In this document: piece after piece, positions 1-46,400 of the stretch
Layout of the letters: each line of letters opens with the position of its first letter
How positions within the stretch are numbered: position 1 is the first letter of the stretch
Assembly (NCBI GenBank): GCA_944989445.1
Contig: CALYLW010000067.1
Location: 293,905-357,904 of the forward strand
DNA from: Ampullaceana balthica
Taxonomy: Eukaryota; Mollusca; Gastropoda; Lymnaeidae
DNA: 64,000 nucleotides
Direction of reading: 5' to 3'
Made by a program: the position numbers and the translations under genes
The notes under the pieces: generated by a model
Databases searched by the model: none
What the model was told of the DNA's origin: nothing
The model's input: the letters and a program-made list of their open reading frames with translations, nothing else

Positions 1-2089
1 ATGTAGAAACAATTTTCACTACTTTTTTCACCAATAATATATGCAAATTAACATTATTTTCCTGATAGATGCTTCAGCTTCAGTGCAATTTAGTTTAACT
101 TACGCTAATTTTATTAGGGTGGCCCAAAACAAGTGGGACCGCCTAGAGCAATCTTGTGCAATATATATAAAATTAAGTTTTGAGCGGTTTTCAACCGTAA
201 AAGTACAATTATTCTTACTTACTAACTCAACGCATGACGTCATTATTTCATTAACTTCCGGTCGCCATCTTTACATTTTATTTAATATTTTGTTTTTTTT
301 ATAACAAAAATAACAGCAGAAGATCGTATCCTGATTAAAAATTTGCAAATTGAAAAATAATGGGGAGCCAGGTGAATGATTACTGTTGAGAACCAAGGAG
401 GACACATTGAATTTGAATTATGATTTTATATAAATTAACATTTGGCAACAATTTATTTGATGTTTTGTAGAAAACAGTTACAAAAAAAATTATTATTTGA
501 AATTATACAAGACGGTCCAACTTTTTTTTGAGCCACACTGTAAATTGATTTGGACTTGAAAAATGTACCTGTTTAACTCTTTACTTTTCCATCTTTTATT
601 TTTGACTCCATAATTATCAAAACGTTCAAGCACACATGTATAAATTTCCAAATCTCATATTATCAATTGTATGTTTTTATGAATTCAAGTAAAAAATTGG
701 CATAAAACCTCAGAAAGAGTACATTTTGGTGAAAACAATTTGTATTTGTGTTAAATGACTTATTATTATCTTTAGGACTTTAGATGTTAGACTCAAAATC
801 TAACCCTTTAAAGACTATGAGTCATTATATCCAGAAAGTCTTGTAAAGCAACACTTCATGGTTTTGTTGATTACAAGTTCTTTCAGTTTAAGTTTAAAAA
901 TAATGTTTCCTAAGTTATTATCTTCATTTTCAAGATTTCATCCAAATCATGCTTATGAAAATAATTGAAATTGAAAAAAGTGGGCTGGAGGAGAAAAAGA
1001 GGAGTCCTATTTATCATTTTAATAGGCATTTATTTTGTAATTACTCTTTTTTTTATCAAAAATAAAATAAAATCAATTTTAAATTGAACCCTTTAAATAC
1101 TTAACTTTTAAGTACTGAATGTGTTTTAGTAAAAATAAAAAAATCGCTTTTTTCCTAATTAGTATATTTGCACTTATGATGGTTATTTGAAAGTTACAAA
1201 AGTAGCAGAAATTATTATTTTGGATAGGTTTTAGTTAATAGATGGCTAATATCAATTTTTGTATATCAATTTCTTTTTTAAGGCTATTACTTGTTTTAAA
1301 TTGTATTTTTAAAAAAATCAATTTAAATTATATAAATAATTTATTTTGGTCAATAAATAGTGATTGAGTTGTTTTAAATAAACAAAAATACATTGTATTG
1401 TAAAGTAACTACTTGTTTTATAAATAATTCCCTAAATTGATAACATGCTTTTAAATTGACAAATAAAATCCCATCAATAACTTCCTAAATGTATGTGGAC
1501 CATCTAATTTGTAATCCTTAAATGGCCTACGATTGATGTATTCCTCAGTTACATGTTTTTAAATTTATTATTTTAAATGGCATTGGTCAGTCAAGTCTGA
1601 ATATACTATGCTATAAATGTCACTTCAAAATTAATTTAGCCCTTCAATACTTCTGTATGCTAGGTAAAAATAAAGTTCTGAAACCAAATTGGTTTTGGGC
1701 ATGAAGTTTATAATTTTTCTTTTCTACCAGAAAATCAAACTATAATAAACTGATAAGCTATTTCTTTAAGAAGCTTGTAAACATTAACAGCAATGTGTTT
1801 TATGAATAACTTTAAAGGAACACAAATTATTCCTATTAATTGATAGAGTAACTTGTATTTGCCTGTGCATGAGTATGATTTATATTAAAGTATGATTCAA
1901 AATTATTTCTTAATTTCTATTGTAGATTAAAAATTTTCATTCAACTTTAACTTTTTATAAATTTGTCCAAAGTTAGTTTTACCTTAAAACTTAAATATAA
2001 ATATATTTCATACTTAAATCTAAATTTAAGTACATTGTCATTCTTTTTCAACTGACATCACTGACAGAAGTTCTAAACTATTGTCTAAC
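1..2089. other. AT-rich sequence, probably intron 27 of the hemocytin-like gene
   Basis: This stretch follows the last coding exon seen (ending 2090, donor GTTAGA on the minus strand). I see no minus-strand exon here that would continue the discoidin domain, so the intron probably runs off the window edge. Apart from the mariner-like element at 115-542 it is plain A/T-rich sequence. Confidence 0.55.
115..542. mobile_element. mariner-like MITE with imperfect terminal inverted repeats
   Basis: The left end reads TAGGGTGGCCCAAAACAAGT and continues to GGGACCG. The right end, read in reverse, is TACAGTGTGGCTCAAAA and continues to GTTGGACCG. The two align over about 27 bp with a few mismatches, and both abut TA, the target of mariner/Tc1 elements. 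The ~425-bp interior has no transposase-like frame. The family assignment rests only on the end pattern and the TA flanks. Confidence 0.4.
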
Positions 2090-36242
<34,153 letters not shown>

Positions 36243-36390
36243 GGACAATGTCCTAGCCAAGAAGACAACGCATGCAACGCAGGTACTCAACACAATCTTC
36301 AAAAAGAAAAAGGGGAATCTTATATCCTGGAAAGCGCCTCTGAGAAGAAGTAGAGGACAAGATTAAATTTCACTGTCCCTTCTACTGCCC
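36243..36390 (-). other. putative 5' untranslated region of the hemocytin-like gene
   Basis: Sequence between the likely start site (near 36385) and the ATG at 36242. It contains no ATG in the reading frame of exon 1; the only in-frame upstream candidate is TTG at 36302, which I do not accept as a start. The extent depends on the inferred TATA box. Confidence 0.35.
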
Positions 36391-36410
36391 GACTTCTGCA
36401 AAAGTCACAG

Positions 36411-36420
36411 TTTATATATG
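36411..36420 (-). promoter_or_regulatory. TATA-like box of the hemocytin-like gene
   Basis: Read on the minus strand the sequence is CATATATAAA, about 170 bp upstream of the chosen ATG. A start of transcription 25-35 bp downstream would fall near 36380-36390, giving a 5' leader of roughly 140 nt. Motif and spacing are seen; use as a promoter is inferred. Confidence 0.45.
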
Positions 36421-36916
36421 AGTTCCAAAGTACCCCTTTTGCCAGTTACCCTATTAGAGGGAGACTTTGAAATCAACCAAATGTTGAGACATGTCACGAC
36501 GACTAGGACCTCGTTTGAAGCGGAAGAGTACGAAAACATATTATAAAAAAACAACACTAATCACTCAACATTGTGAAGTTTCTGATAACCTAATAAAGTG
36601 GGGTGGGGAAGAGATAGGCCAAAGATGAGCCAAGAGGCGTCTTGCGATACATCGATATATCATGTTGTAAAGGAAATTATAAACGCAAGTCCCAATTATA
36701 AAAGGGGGTTTGTATAGCATAGGGTGTGTACAATCTTATCTGATGTGAACTCTTGAACTCCAATCTTGACTAGAGTGTACTAGAATCTCAGGTTATATAA
36801 CACACCAAAGATTAGTATGTCAAAGGTTTGATGGATGGGAAAATAACATTGAACAGCCTGACCTTCATAACTTTCTTTTTCAGACCTTTGCGTTAATTAG
36901 AATTAAGAGGAAGTCA

Positions 36917-37072
36917 ATAACTTTTTATTGTTTTATTTGAGCTTCATTACCAAGAGGTTTCAAGTAATTGTAATATTTTATTTGAGTTCATTATCAAGAG
37001 GGTTCAAGTAATTGTAATATTTTATTTGAGTTCATTATCAAGAGGGTTCAAGTAATTGTAATATTTTGAGTT
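36917..37072. repeat. 44-bp tandem repeat, three copies, upstream of the promoter
   Basis: Units of 44 bp contain TTTTATTTGAGTTCATTATC and AAGAGGGTTCAAGTAATTG; the CAAGTAATTG blocks start at 36961, 37005 and 37049. The array lies about 500-690 bp upstream of the inferred transcription start of the hemocytin-like gene. Confidence 0.85.
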
Positions 37073-37682
37073 TTAAAGAAATTTGTTTCTTTTAAAAATG
37101 TGAGTATATAGTCAACTATTATAAAAATATATTTGTGTAATATTTGGGTTTGTAAAAGAACTAGGAATAATAATTGCATTCGTTACTGATATGGAAATTA
37201 GAAAAAAAACTGTATAACTTGGTTTATACCCTGATCTGATACATGCACATTAATTAACAATTATACATTTAATTTTTTTAAATGAATAAAAAGCTTTAGC
37301 TTGAAGACTAAAGTACAGTAGTAATGTTTTTTTAATAATTTTTTTTAAAGTGAGAATTTTTGTTCTAAATTATATATTAAAAATGTTTTTTGATTTTTCT
37401 GTTTTAATGAAATCAAACAATGTTTTCAATCGTTTTAAATAATTACTGTGTTTGAATTGTTTCAGCATCCTACAAAACTATAAAAACATTAACCTTACCA
37501 CGTGAAAGAGCCAAAAAATATTATTTTATAAATGAATGTTATTTTTTAAAATTGTTTACAAAAGTCTTCAGCTTAACTATGATTTCATGATTATTCTCTA
37601 CCCAGATATAAATAGCTTCACTTGGATTTTGGGAAAAGTTGTTGTTTGATAAGTTACTAATTTTAAGTTTTCAATTAAAATA

Positions 37683-38842
37683 CAGTTAACTCGAGATACG
37701 AATGCTTCAAGATACGAAAAATCCAATATACGAAAGGCCACTCGAAGAATTCCAAGATACGAAAAACGCGCAGCTGACAACATTGGACTTCCCCCCATGA
37801 CTGCATTCAACTCGCCAACAACAGTTCTTGCGCAGTTCAATGACGTTTGCCTGACTCATTTTAGAAACATTGTAAATTGCAGTCAAAAACAAGCTTCCTT
37901 GGATCAACATTTGCTAAGAGACCATTTGTAAGCGAAGATTAAAATATTTTTTTTTAAATAAGACAAGAAGATGTTGGTGGGAGTGAGGAAAAGAAAATGA
38001 AAGGTGAAACAGAAAATTAAAAGCGCAAAACAAAAAGTTTTTTAAAAAATAATTAAAGAGAAAAAAAATCCTAAGTTTAAGTGTTATTTTATGTTTGTTT
38101 AGAGTACAGTTGTATTAAATATGTTTATTTAGCATTAATTCGTGAAAAGTTTGTACATAACGTATTATTTTCATAAAGTAAAAGTTTTTCGTACGCAATG
38201 CCGTAATGTTTCGGCAATCGGTTCTCCTCCCGTCTCCTCTGACACTTCGCCACATCGTCTCACTCGAAAGGTAAGATATTTTTGTACATATAATATTATT
38301 TTTCATTTACTTTATTATATTTTCTTTGTTTTATTGTTATATATTTGATTTACAATGTGTACGTTTAAGGATTGAAAAACCCTTCTTTGTTTTTCTATAG
38401 TTTTCTATGATATTTTAAGTTTTTAGTGTGTTTCTGTGTGGCTTGGAACGGATTAAGTATTTTACATGTAAAACTTATTTTTAGATATGTAACATCTTTG
38501 TGATGTTTTACTTATTAATATATCTTGTAGGCGTTCTCTCAATACATAACCTTGCATACAATGATGCTCTGAAGAACTGGTTTCAATAAAACAACTTTAA
38601 TATCTACACTATGCACAGTACATATATAATTTTAGGTTATACAACGTGGAGTCCTCAAACAAACGTCCGCCATGACACACCGAATTCTCCAACACTGATA
38701 ATACTCTCGAACCTTCTTCCCGCGCTTTCACTCACGTGACCTCTCCGTCATCCAACTCGTGATTCACACGGGACAATATATTAAAATCCAAGATCGAAAG
38801 CCACCCAGGAACGGATTAATTTCGTATCTCGAGATACCACTG
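37683..38842. mobile_element. Tigger-like element, copy 2, with internal insertion
   Basis: Ends CAGTTAACTCGAGATACGAA and TCGTATCTCGAGATACCACTG, flanked by TA. The body aligns with 17354-18256 (shared segments AAGCGCAAAACAAAAAGTTT and CTTGGATCAACATTTGCTA). The extra ~290 bp between about 38487 and 38776 is absent from copy 1. Confidence 0.8.
38487..38776. mobile_element. possible solo LTR-like insertion
   Basis: Segment beginning TGTAACATC and ending GGGACA, absent from the sister Tigger-like copy. It contains an AATAAAA signal and ends in TG...CA as LTRs do. The flanking 5-mers (AGATA and ATATA) match at 4 of 5 positions. No internal retroelement genes are present. It could equally be another small insertion. 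Confidence 0.35.
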
Positions 38843-39499
38843 TACTTAAATTCGGGAATTTAAAAAAAATTTAAAAATTCATAAAAATGGGTTTCTAAAT
38901 CGATCAAGCATAATATAAAAAGTAAAAAGACATGAAACATGTTGTAACAACAATTTTACTTTACTAAACTTTCAAAGTATTTGAGGGATGTATCTAAAAT
39001 GAAGGCTGTTATTAGTGATCATTCAGTATATTTCATTTTAAAAAGCTATGTGAATACTAGAGTAAGATAATCAGTTCTAGTTTTCTATAATGCAAAAAAA
39101 TAATAATATAAAAATATAATAGTAATAATAAATAAAAATAATAAAATAAATATTGAAAAAAGGAAAATAAATAAATAAATAAAATTCTCTTGCTTTTTCT
39201 AAGCTGAATCGCACATTTGAATTGTGTAAGACTGGAGATGGTGTCACTAGAGATGGTGTCACTATAGTGTCTAAATCGCACCTTTGTCGCTAAAAGCTTC
39301 ACAACTAACTGAATGAACAGCCCTGATTAGACAAACTGATTACCCACCACCCACCTCCCACCCCCCCCAAAAAAAATATTTAAAAAATTGTGTACTTTTA
39401 CTTGTGCTTTGTTCTTGTAAAATTGATTAAATTTTTTTTTGCTTCTAAAAATAAGGAGAAATTTTAAAATGGCGTTCTTAGACGATAAATTGTGTGTTT

Positions 39500-39562
39500 A
39501 TTTACAACCACAAAAACACAAAAAAACACACACACAAACACACTCACACACACACACACATC
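39500..39562. repeat. CA-rich simple repeat
   Basis: Imperfect (CA)n tract with interspersed A runs. Confidence 0.85.
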
Positions 39563-39654
39563 TTCCAATAGACAAACCCCCCCCCCACCACTTTCATTCG
39601 TGAGCCACATCTTTTCCACCATCTTTTCGTAATTTTGATATTTAATTGAAATGA

Positions 39655-40045
39655 CATCAAATGGCAAGAGAAAGTCCCCAACACGGAGGTCCTGGATAAA
39701 TCAAGCATAGGCAGCTTTCCAGCCATATTAAGTCGAAGACGCCTCCGATGGCCTGGGCACGTCAAGAGAATGCAAACTGATCGCATACCCATGGACGTGC
39801 TATGCAGTGAGCTTGCGAACGGGAAAATGTCTGTTGGTTGGCTACATCTCAGATACACAGTCACATACATATGCAGAAGATACATGAAAGCAGCCAACAT
39901 TGGCATCCAAAACTGGGAAGACCTGGCGGAGGATAGATCCACCTGGCGGGAATAGTGAAGGAAGGATCACTAAGAGCCGATGAACAAACCTAGGCGGAAA
40001 CAGCTGAAAGAAAAGCGAGGAGGAAGGCCAGGCAACACTGCCCCC
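39655..40045 (+). pseudogene. LINE C-terminal fragment
   Basis: Reads KWQEKVPNTEVLDKSSIG, RLRWPGHVKRMQTDRIP, then WEDLAEDRSTWRE and a stop. It matches the region LRWAGHVVRMPDERLP of the LINE at 22.2-24.8 kb, so the clade is the same. Both ends are lost. Confidence 0.75.
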
Positions 40046-40049
40046 ACCC

Positions 40050-40264
40050 TATGGCGTATTAAGAGGGGGCTGAACGGGCTAAAGCCAGGGGCCCCCAATA
40101 ATTTTAGGGCCCCAAACTTATTTTATTGTATAATAAAGGTCGTCAAATGTTTGCATGAATCCATGAAAATACAAATAAATCAGATTGTTTATGAAGATAA
40201 TCCAGCGCAATCCGTTTCGCATACTAAGCCGTATTGGGACCCGCAATTGTTAAGGCCGGCCCTG
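40050..40264. mobile_element. hAT-type MITE remnant
   Basis: The left part holds CGTATTAAGAGGGGGC and CCAGGGGCCCCCAATAATTT. The right part ends TTAAGGCCGGCCCTG. The complementary G/C-rich ends resemble the 'CAGGGnCGGATTAAG' hAT termini elsewhere in the window. The exact ends are unclear. Confidence 0.45.
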
Positions 40265-40687
40265 TCCAAGGTACATGAGCGCAAAAATGAGGCTAACAAC
40301 ATTATATCTTAGCCAAATTTCATTAAACGGAAAGGGTTGGGGTGCCAATTTTATAATTACACCAAAAAAAATTCCCTCGACGCAAAATATCCTAGTTACA
40401 CGATTTGTGACATAGAAAGAACGATATAACCTCTTGTCATGAAACTCACTTCGGCCCGGATTAAAATAATTTTTTCTTTCTTTATACTATAATATTTATG
40501 AATCGTCTATTTTTTAAAAGGATACTTTTATGCGCTACACTTTTAAAAAAACATTTATGGCCTCGTGTTTGGGATTAATTTTTTTAAATTAATTTTTCGG
40601 ATCGCTTCTCCGCATTTCCGTAACATGAATTTTTAGCCCCTAGATTTTTTACTCAGTGAATTTGCACGGAAGGACGGAGTGTTAGTC

Positions 40688-40756
40688 CGGCCCCGGCCCT
40701 GCCATCACTGCGGCCCTGGCCCTGCCATCACTCCGGCCCTGGCCCTGCCATCACTG
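40688..40756. repeat. 23-bp tandem repeat, three copies
   Basis: CGGCCCTGGCCCTGCCATCACTC repeated at 40688, 40711 and 40734 with single-base differences. It is a G/C-rich island in AT-rich surroundings, probably grown from a hAT-type GGCCGGCCCTG end. Confidence 0.85.
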
Positions 40757-41089
40757 GTGAGCACAGTTGACTAGCAAAATGTGTGTGTAACAAAGTCAGC
40801 GAAGCGGCTGGCAAAATTGTTTAACTTCACCGTATTATTCACCAACCAGTTCTTTATGCCAAACACTTTGATGTGATCTCTTCCTTAAGCCAGTGATAAA
40901 TGCTATAAACTCTATTCGCTCTAAAGCCCTGTTTTACTGCAAGTTTCAGCAGTTTCTTCTTCCATGGATAATACGAAGATGTTATCACAATGGTATAAGA
41001 TTGCTCAGTCCGGAGACAGCATTTCAGCGCCTCTAAACACTTAAATTAAAAGTGGGGCTATTCATTTCTGGAAAATAAGGAACAACCGA

Positions 41090-41765
41090 TCCCAGAACTA
41101 TCTGATCCAGCTTGGCTGGCAGATTTTCGATTTTTAGTTGATGCGACAAGACATCTAAACTTTCTTAACACAAATCTTCTAGAGCGAACAGCAGTGTTAA
41201 TAGTAATCCAATTATATTCTCAAATCAAGGCCTTTGGAAACAAGCTGCAAATTTTTCAAAGGCAACTGTCTCAAATGCAGCCTAATACCACACATTTAGC
41301 CCCACAACAGGAAATCATGATACGTTTTCTAGAATGAAACTGCAATGATGAATTCTAAAAACGCTTTCAGGACTTAGCAGCTATTGACGAGGAAATCATT
41401 TTTTGTGTGCGTCATCCCCTTTCTTTGTGGATCCCGATGATTTTCCAGGCCATTTTCAACTGGGACTCATGGAGTTTTAAAATGATGCTGAATGTCGCAG
41501 CAGACAACAGCTTTTCTGAGACTTTTCTCAATTCCTTTTTACCGTCAACTGGATTATGACAGATTATAAAAAATTTGAACATTTGCTAAGAAAATACTCA
41601 GCTTGTTTGACTTAACATGTGTGAGCAGACATTCTCAGATATGAATTTTAACAATAATCGTGTTGGACGAAATTAAGTGACTATCCAACTATTGGCATTG
41701 AGCCTGACCTCGCTAATGTACTGCAGTCAAGATCTCAGTTTCAACCATCACATTAACATTTTGCT
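41090..41765 (+). pseudogene. decayed GTF2IRD2-type hAT transposase, C-terminal part
   Basis: The frame shows WLADFRFLVDATRHLNFL, then SQIKAFGNKLQIFQRQL, then further decayed sequence including SETFLNSFLPST. This corresponds to the alpha-helical and dimerisation region of GTF2IRD2/ZBED-like hAT transposases (compare the better copy at 61023-61577). Several stops; not functional. Confidence 0.65.
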
Positions 41766-42244
41766 ATAAAAACTTCTCAAAGTATGTCAGTTTTGTTTAT
41801 TATCTAAATCCGGTCAGCGGATATCTTTACTTCATGGAATACGGCCCTCCATACAAAAAGTTTAGTCGCCCATGATTAAGTTTAAGACAATCGTCTAACC
41901 TTTCTTAATTTTTTTTCTTCCACATACACGTTCGTCCACAAAGACCTTTATCAGCGGCGTAACGTGGGTTGCTGCCAGGTTTGAAACCTCTGCCCCTATA
42001 ATAAAATGTATGTCTATTATAATTAAAATATATTTTTATTGAAATATAATAAAAAGAAAAGTATAAATTGTTATGCTAGATATGAAAAAAATCAATCCCT
42101 GTCTTGGCCTTAAATTGAAATTATCTTTTTCTTATGACATAATCGTTGAGATAAATTTTATTATCATTAGTCATTTCACGCTCCACAATAATATCTAAAA
42201 TGGCTGGAATATTCCATTTTTTAAAAAACGCAATTACTTTTCAT

Positions 42245-42600
42245 TAACTTAAGCTTAGAGAAGCGTCTCTTGCATCTGACAAGAGTAACACCATTAGCTA
42301 AATCATTCAACCTTGAAACACTAGAGGATAGAAGAACAAAGTGTAAAGTAGTAAATATAAATAAGGCAATTGTTTTTAACTTGCAAATACAAAACAAAGA
42401 TAATAACTGATAATCTAATACAACCCTCATAAAGACAAAGGGATAAAAACACTTTTCTTTTTCCGTATGCAAGAACAAACATATACAAAGTCTCGTTCTT
42501 CCGTCCGGAATTCAGACGTGGAATGGGTTGCCTGGGGAAAGCAGGAAAACCAACATTCTATCAACTTTTAATAACTGCAAAGACAAGACATAAACCATGG
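42245..42600 (+). pseudogene. CR1/Jockey-like LINE 3' fragment
   Basis: Plus-strand fragment of the family at 33.7 kb. It contains the equivalents of LNLETLEDRRSK, AINSNLEIQHKDN, and the FRPEF-RRGMGCLG segment before the 3' end. It is badly decayed and lacks the GATAA tail. Confidence 0.75.
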
Positions 42601-43424
42601 ATAAGGGGCCGCCCTTAAATGACGTTACGCACCTAGGGAGGGTGATGTCACATCAAAACTCGCAAATTTAAATAGAGGTTCCACTTCAATATTTGATTTC
42701 TTACAATTTATTTTAGGACGTTTTACAAGGCTTCACGCATGTTACGGTATTATAATTTAAATTAATTTGAAGTAATACCCATGTCATGTGAGATGCGTGC
42801 TATTATATGAAGTCATAGTCAATAACTGCAGTAGATTAGTTTGTGTAAGAAAATCGTATCTGTTTCCGAACTCTGTATTTTTGTTATAAAGTACTTGTTG
42901 CCATTTGCACCTTTCATCTTTTCGTGTCTGTTTTTTTTAAAAATCGCAAGTAAATAATTGTTTACATGTTTTTATGGGTGGTATTTTTAATTCATATTTT
43001 CAAAACTGTAGTTGCATGTCTCCCTTTAAATGTATTTTTTTTCCTCCATTAAAAAACTTCTTTTAGAAAAATCGTTTTCAACTTACATTATTTGAAACGC
43101 ATAACATTGATATGGGTGAGAATTATACACTGTCCTATTAGCTTTCCTCCGAACTTTTTAATTTGACCCACGTCATCCAGGAGGAATGGTTCAGTACTCC
43201 CCGCGCCACTGAGTTCAAGAGCAAACCGTGTCACTGCTCAGGTCGAGAGGGAGAGGGAAAGAAATGTGGAGGGGGTGGTGGGAAGGGTTGGGTGGTAGTA
43301 GATGTGAGGGTGGGGACCTCCAACACTCACACTTGACATCTGTATAGCCTCTTTTACTGCATTTCAAAATTTCCTACTCATTTTGTCTTAGAACTTTTCG
43401 CTTACTGTCCTCTGCACAGCTGAT

Positions 43425-46400
43425 TTTTAAATCCCGTATATTAGCTTCACCACCGTCTCTGTCGTTCGCCGTCGGGCAGGGGGAAAAACAAAACTCAATA
43501 AAACAAACCCTTAAAAACAAAGTTTTTGACTATAAATCCCTTATATATGAGACATAAATAACAGTATTGATTATGTTCAAACACGACAAACATTTACAGA
43601 CTGAATATGTCTTAACTCTCCTTTGCTTTATAACCCGAAGGTCTGGACACCGATCGCTGGACCGAGCTCAGCGTGCCACGTAAAATTAAACAAAAGCACG
43701 CCGGTACATCGACGATGGGGCATCAACGTGCGAACTGAACTGTCGCGTGAAAAAAATTACAGACCGTGAAATTGAATTAAATATGTCGTATAGAGATAAA
43801 CTAAAATTGCATTAATTTAATTATCGTACGTTCGATCGATCTGAAATTTTGATACGATGCATTTTTAGGTGACACAAGTCTATGTGCACAAATTTCAGCT
43901 CGATAGCATCACGGGAAGTGGGTCATTTTTTACTTTGTTTTTCCGCCCAACGAAGAAATGACGGCAGAAAGAGAGAGAGAGAGACAATATTTCGTAGTAA
44001 ATATAAGGGATTTAAAAATGACCCACTTCCCGTGGAGCCATTGAGCTGAAATTAGGCACATAGACTCGTGTCTCCTAACAAAGCATCGTATTAATATTTC
44101 AGATCAATCGAACGTACCGTAATTAAATAAATAAATTTTTAGTTTATTTCTATACAACATGTAATTCAATTTCACAGTTTGTTATTGTTTTTCTTCCACG
44201 TGCCAGTTCACGCGTTGACGCCACCCATCGATGTACCGGCGTGCTTTTTTTACATTTTACGTGTCACACTGAGCTCGGTCCAGTGATCGGTGACCAGACC
44301 TTTCCCCCTCCCCACCCCCCACGGTTATAAAGTAAATGGGAGTTAAGGCAGATTCAGTCTGTAAATGTTTGTCGCGTTTGAACATGATCAATACTTTTAA
44401 TTATGTCTTATATATTTATTTATAGTCAAAAACTTTGTTTTTACGGGGTTGTTTTATTAAATCCCTTATATTAACTTCACCGCCGTCTCTCTATCTCTGT
44501 CGTTCGTCGTCAGGCAGAAAAACACAAGTAAATAATGACCCACTTCCCGTAAAGCCATCGAGCTGAAATTTGGCAGATGGACCCGTGTCTCCTAACAATG
44601 CATCGCATAAAAATTTCAGATCGATCGAACGTACCGTAATTAAATTAATGCATTTTTAGTTTATCTCTATACAATGTATATTCAATTTCACTGTTTGTTA
44701 TTGTTATTTTCCACGTGACAGTTCAGGTGAAGCGTTGACGCCATCCGTCGATGTACCGCGTGCTTTTGTTTACATTTTACGAGTCACACTGAGCTCGGTC
44801 CAGTGATCGATGACCAGACCTTTCCCCTCTCACACCCCCACCCCCCACCCGGGTTATAAAGCAAAGGGGAGTTAAGACAGATGCAGTCTTTAAATCATTG
44901 TCGCGTTTGAACATAATCAATACTGTTAGTTATGTGTCATTTAAAAGGGATTTATAGTCTAAAACTTTGTTTTTACGGGTTTGTTTTATTAAATCCCTTA
45001 TATTAACTTTCTTGCCGTCTCTGTCGTTCGTCGTCGGGCAGTGGGGAGGGCGGAAAAACATAAGTAAAAAATGACCCACTTCCCGTGATGCCATGTAGCT
45101 GACTGAAATTTAGCACATAGACCCGTGTCACCTAACAATGCATCGTATAAAAATTTCAGATCGATCGAACGTTCAGTTATTAAATTAAGGCATTTTTAGT
45201 TTATCTCTATACAACATATGTAATTCAATTTCACAGTTTGTTATTCTTTTTCTTCCACGCGCCAGTTCACGCGGTGACGCGACCCATCGATGTACCGGCG
45301 TGCTTTTGTTAACATTTTACGTGTCACACTGAGCTCGGTCCAGCGATCGGTGACCAGATACTTCCCCACTCCCCCGCGGTTATACAGTAAATGGGAGTTA
45401 AGGCAGATTCAGTCTGTAAATGTTTGTCGCGTTTCAACATGATCAATACTTTTAATTATGTCTCATATATAAGGGATTTATAGTCAAAAACTCTGTTTTT
45501 ACGCAATTGTTTTTATTAAATCCCTTATATTAACTTCACCGTCGTCTCTCTTTGTCTCTCTGTCGTTCGTCGTCGGGCGGGCGAAAAAACAAAAGTAAAA
45601 AATGACCCACGTCCCATGATGCCATCGAAACTTGGCACACAGACTCGTGTCACCTAACAATGCATCGTATCAAAATTTCATATCGATCTAACGTACCGTA
45701 ATTAAATTAATGCATTTTTAGTTTATCTATATAAAACTATATGTAGCAGTCGCTATTGTTTACATTTTACGGGTCACTTCAGTCTCATATATAAGGGATT
45801 TATAGTCAAAAACTTTGTTTTTACGGTTTTTTAAAATTATTTTATTTTATTAAGATTTTTTTTAAAAATAATTATTAATTTTTACCCCTTTTGTTAACGA
45901 TAAATTTAAAAGGTTTATTGTCGACATTTTGGTTTTTTAAAAATATTTGTCAGGTTTCCACGTGCGTTGTTAAAATAACTTCCAAATGATAAAATGAGAA
46001 GTTTTGCACTGAACCCGAATTTTGGTCAGCTTCCAGCAACATGTTACATTCATGTGATTGCGTGCACTGGGTTATCTGCGACTTTAAATTATAGTCCTGA
46101 GTCTGAGAGAGCATGCCATCAATACCAGCGAAGGGTTAGGGTTAAAGACCAGATTAAATCCCTCGAGGTAAAACCAATCACCCTTTTATTAGAGATTTTA
46201 TGGCGAGCAGCTAGTAAATAGAGAAGCAACAACAAAACTTAAATGTTAACGATAGCAAATTGATGCACGTCAACCAAAATGTGGGTGAGACTACAATCAG
46301 GCCGATAAATAAGCAGATGGATAACATGCAAACAGGGTATGTATGAGCCTGACAATACCTCACAAAACAACGTCTAGTGACGTCTTGTCGTGATCAGACA

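Noticed and set aside
41..304. 87-codon plus-strand open frame at the left edge
   Set aside because: It overlaps the terminus of the mariner-like MITE and shows no recognisable domain.
2038..2089. C-terminus of the protein by reading exon 27 through to the stop at 2038
   Set aside because: The extra residues (LDNSLELLSVMSVEKE) do not continue the discoidin fold, whereas a donor GTTAGA sits exactly after GAWVPR. A short alternative isoform cannot be excluded.
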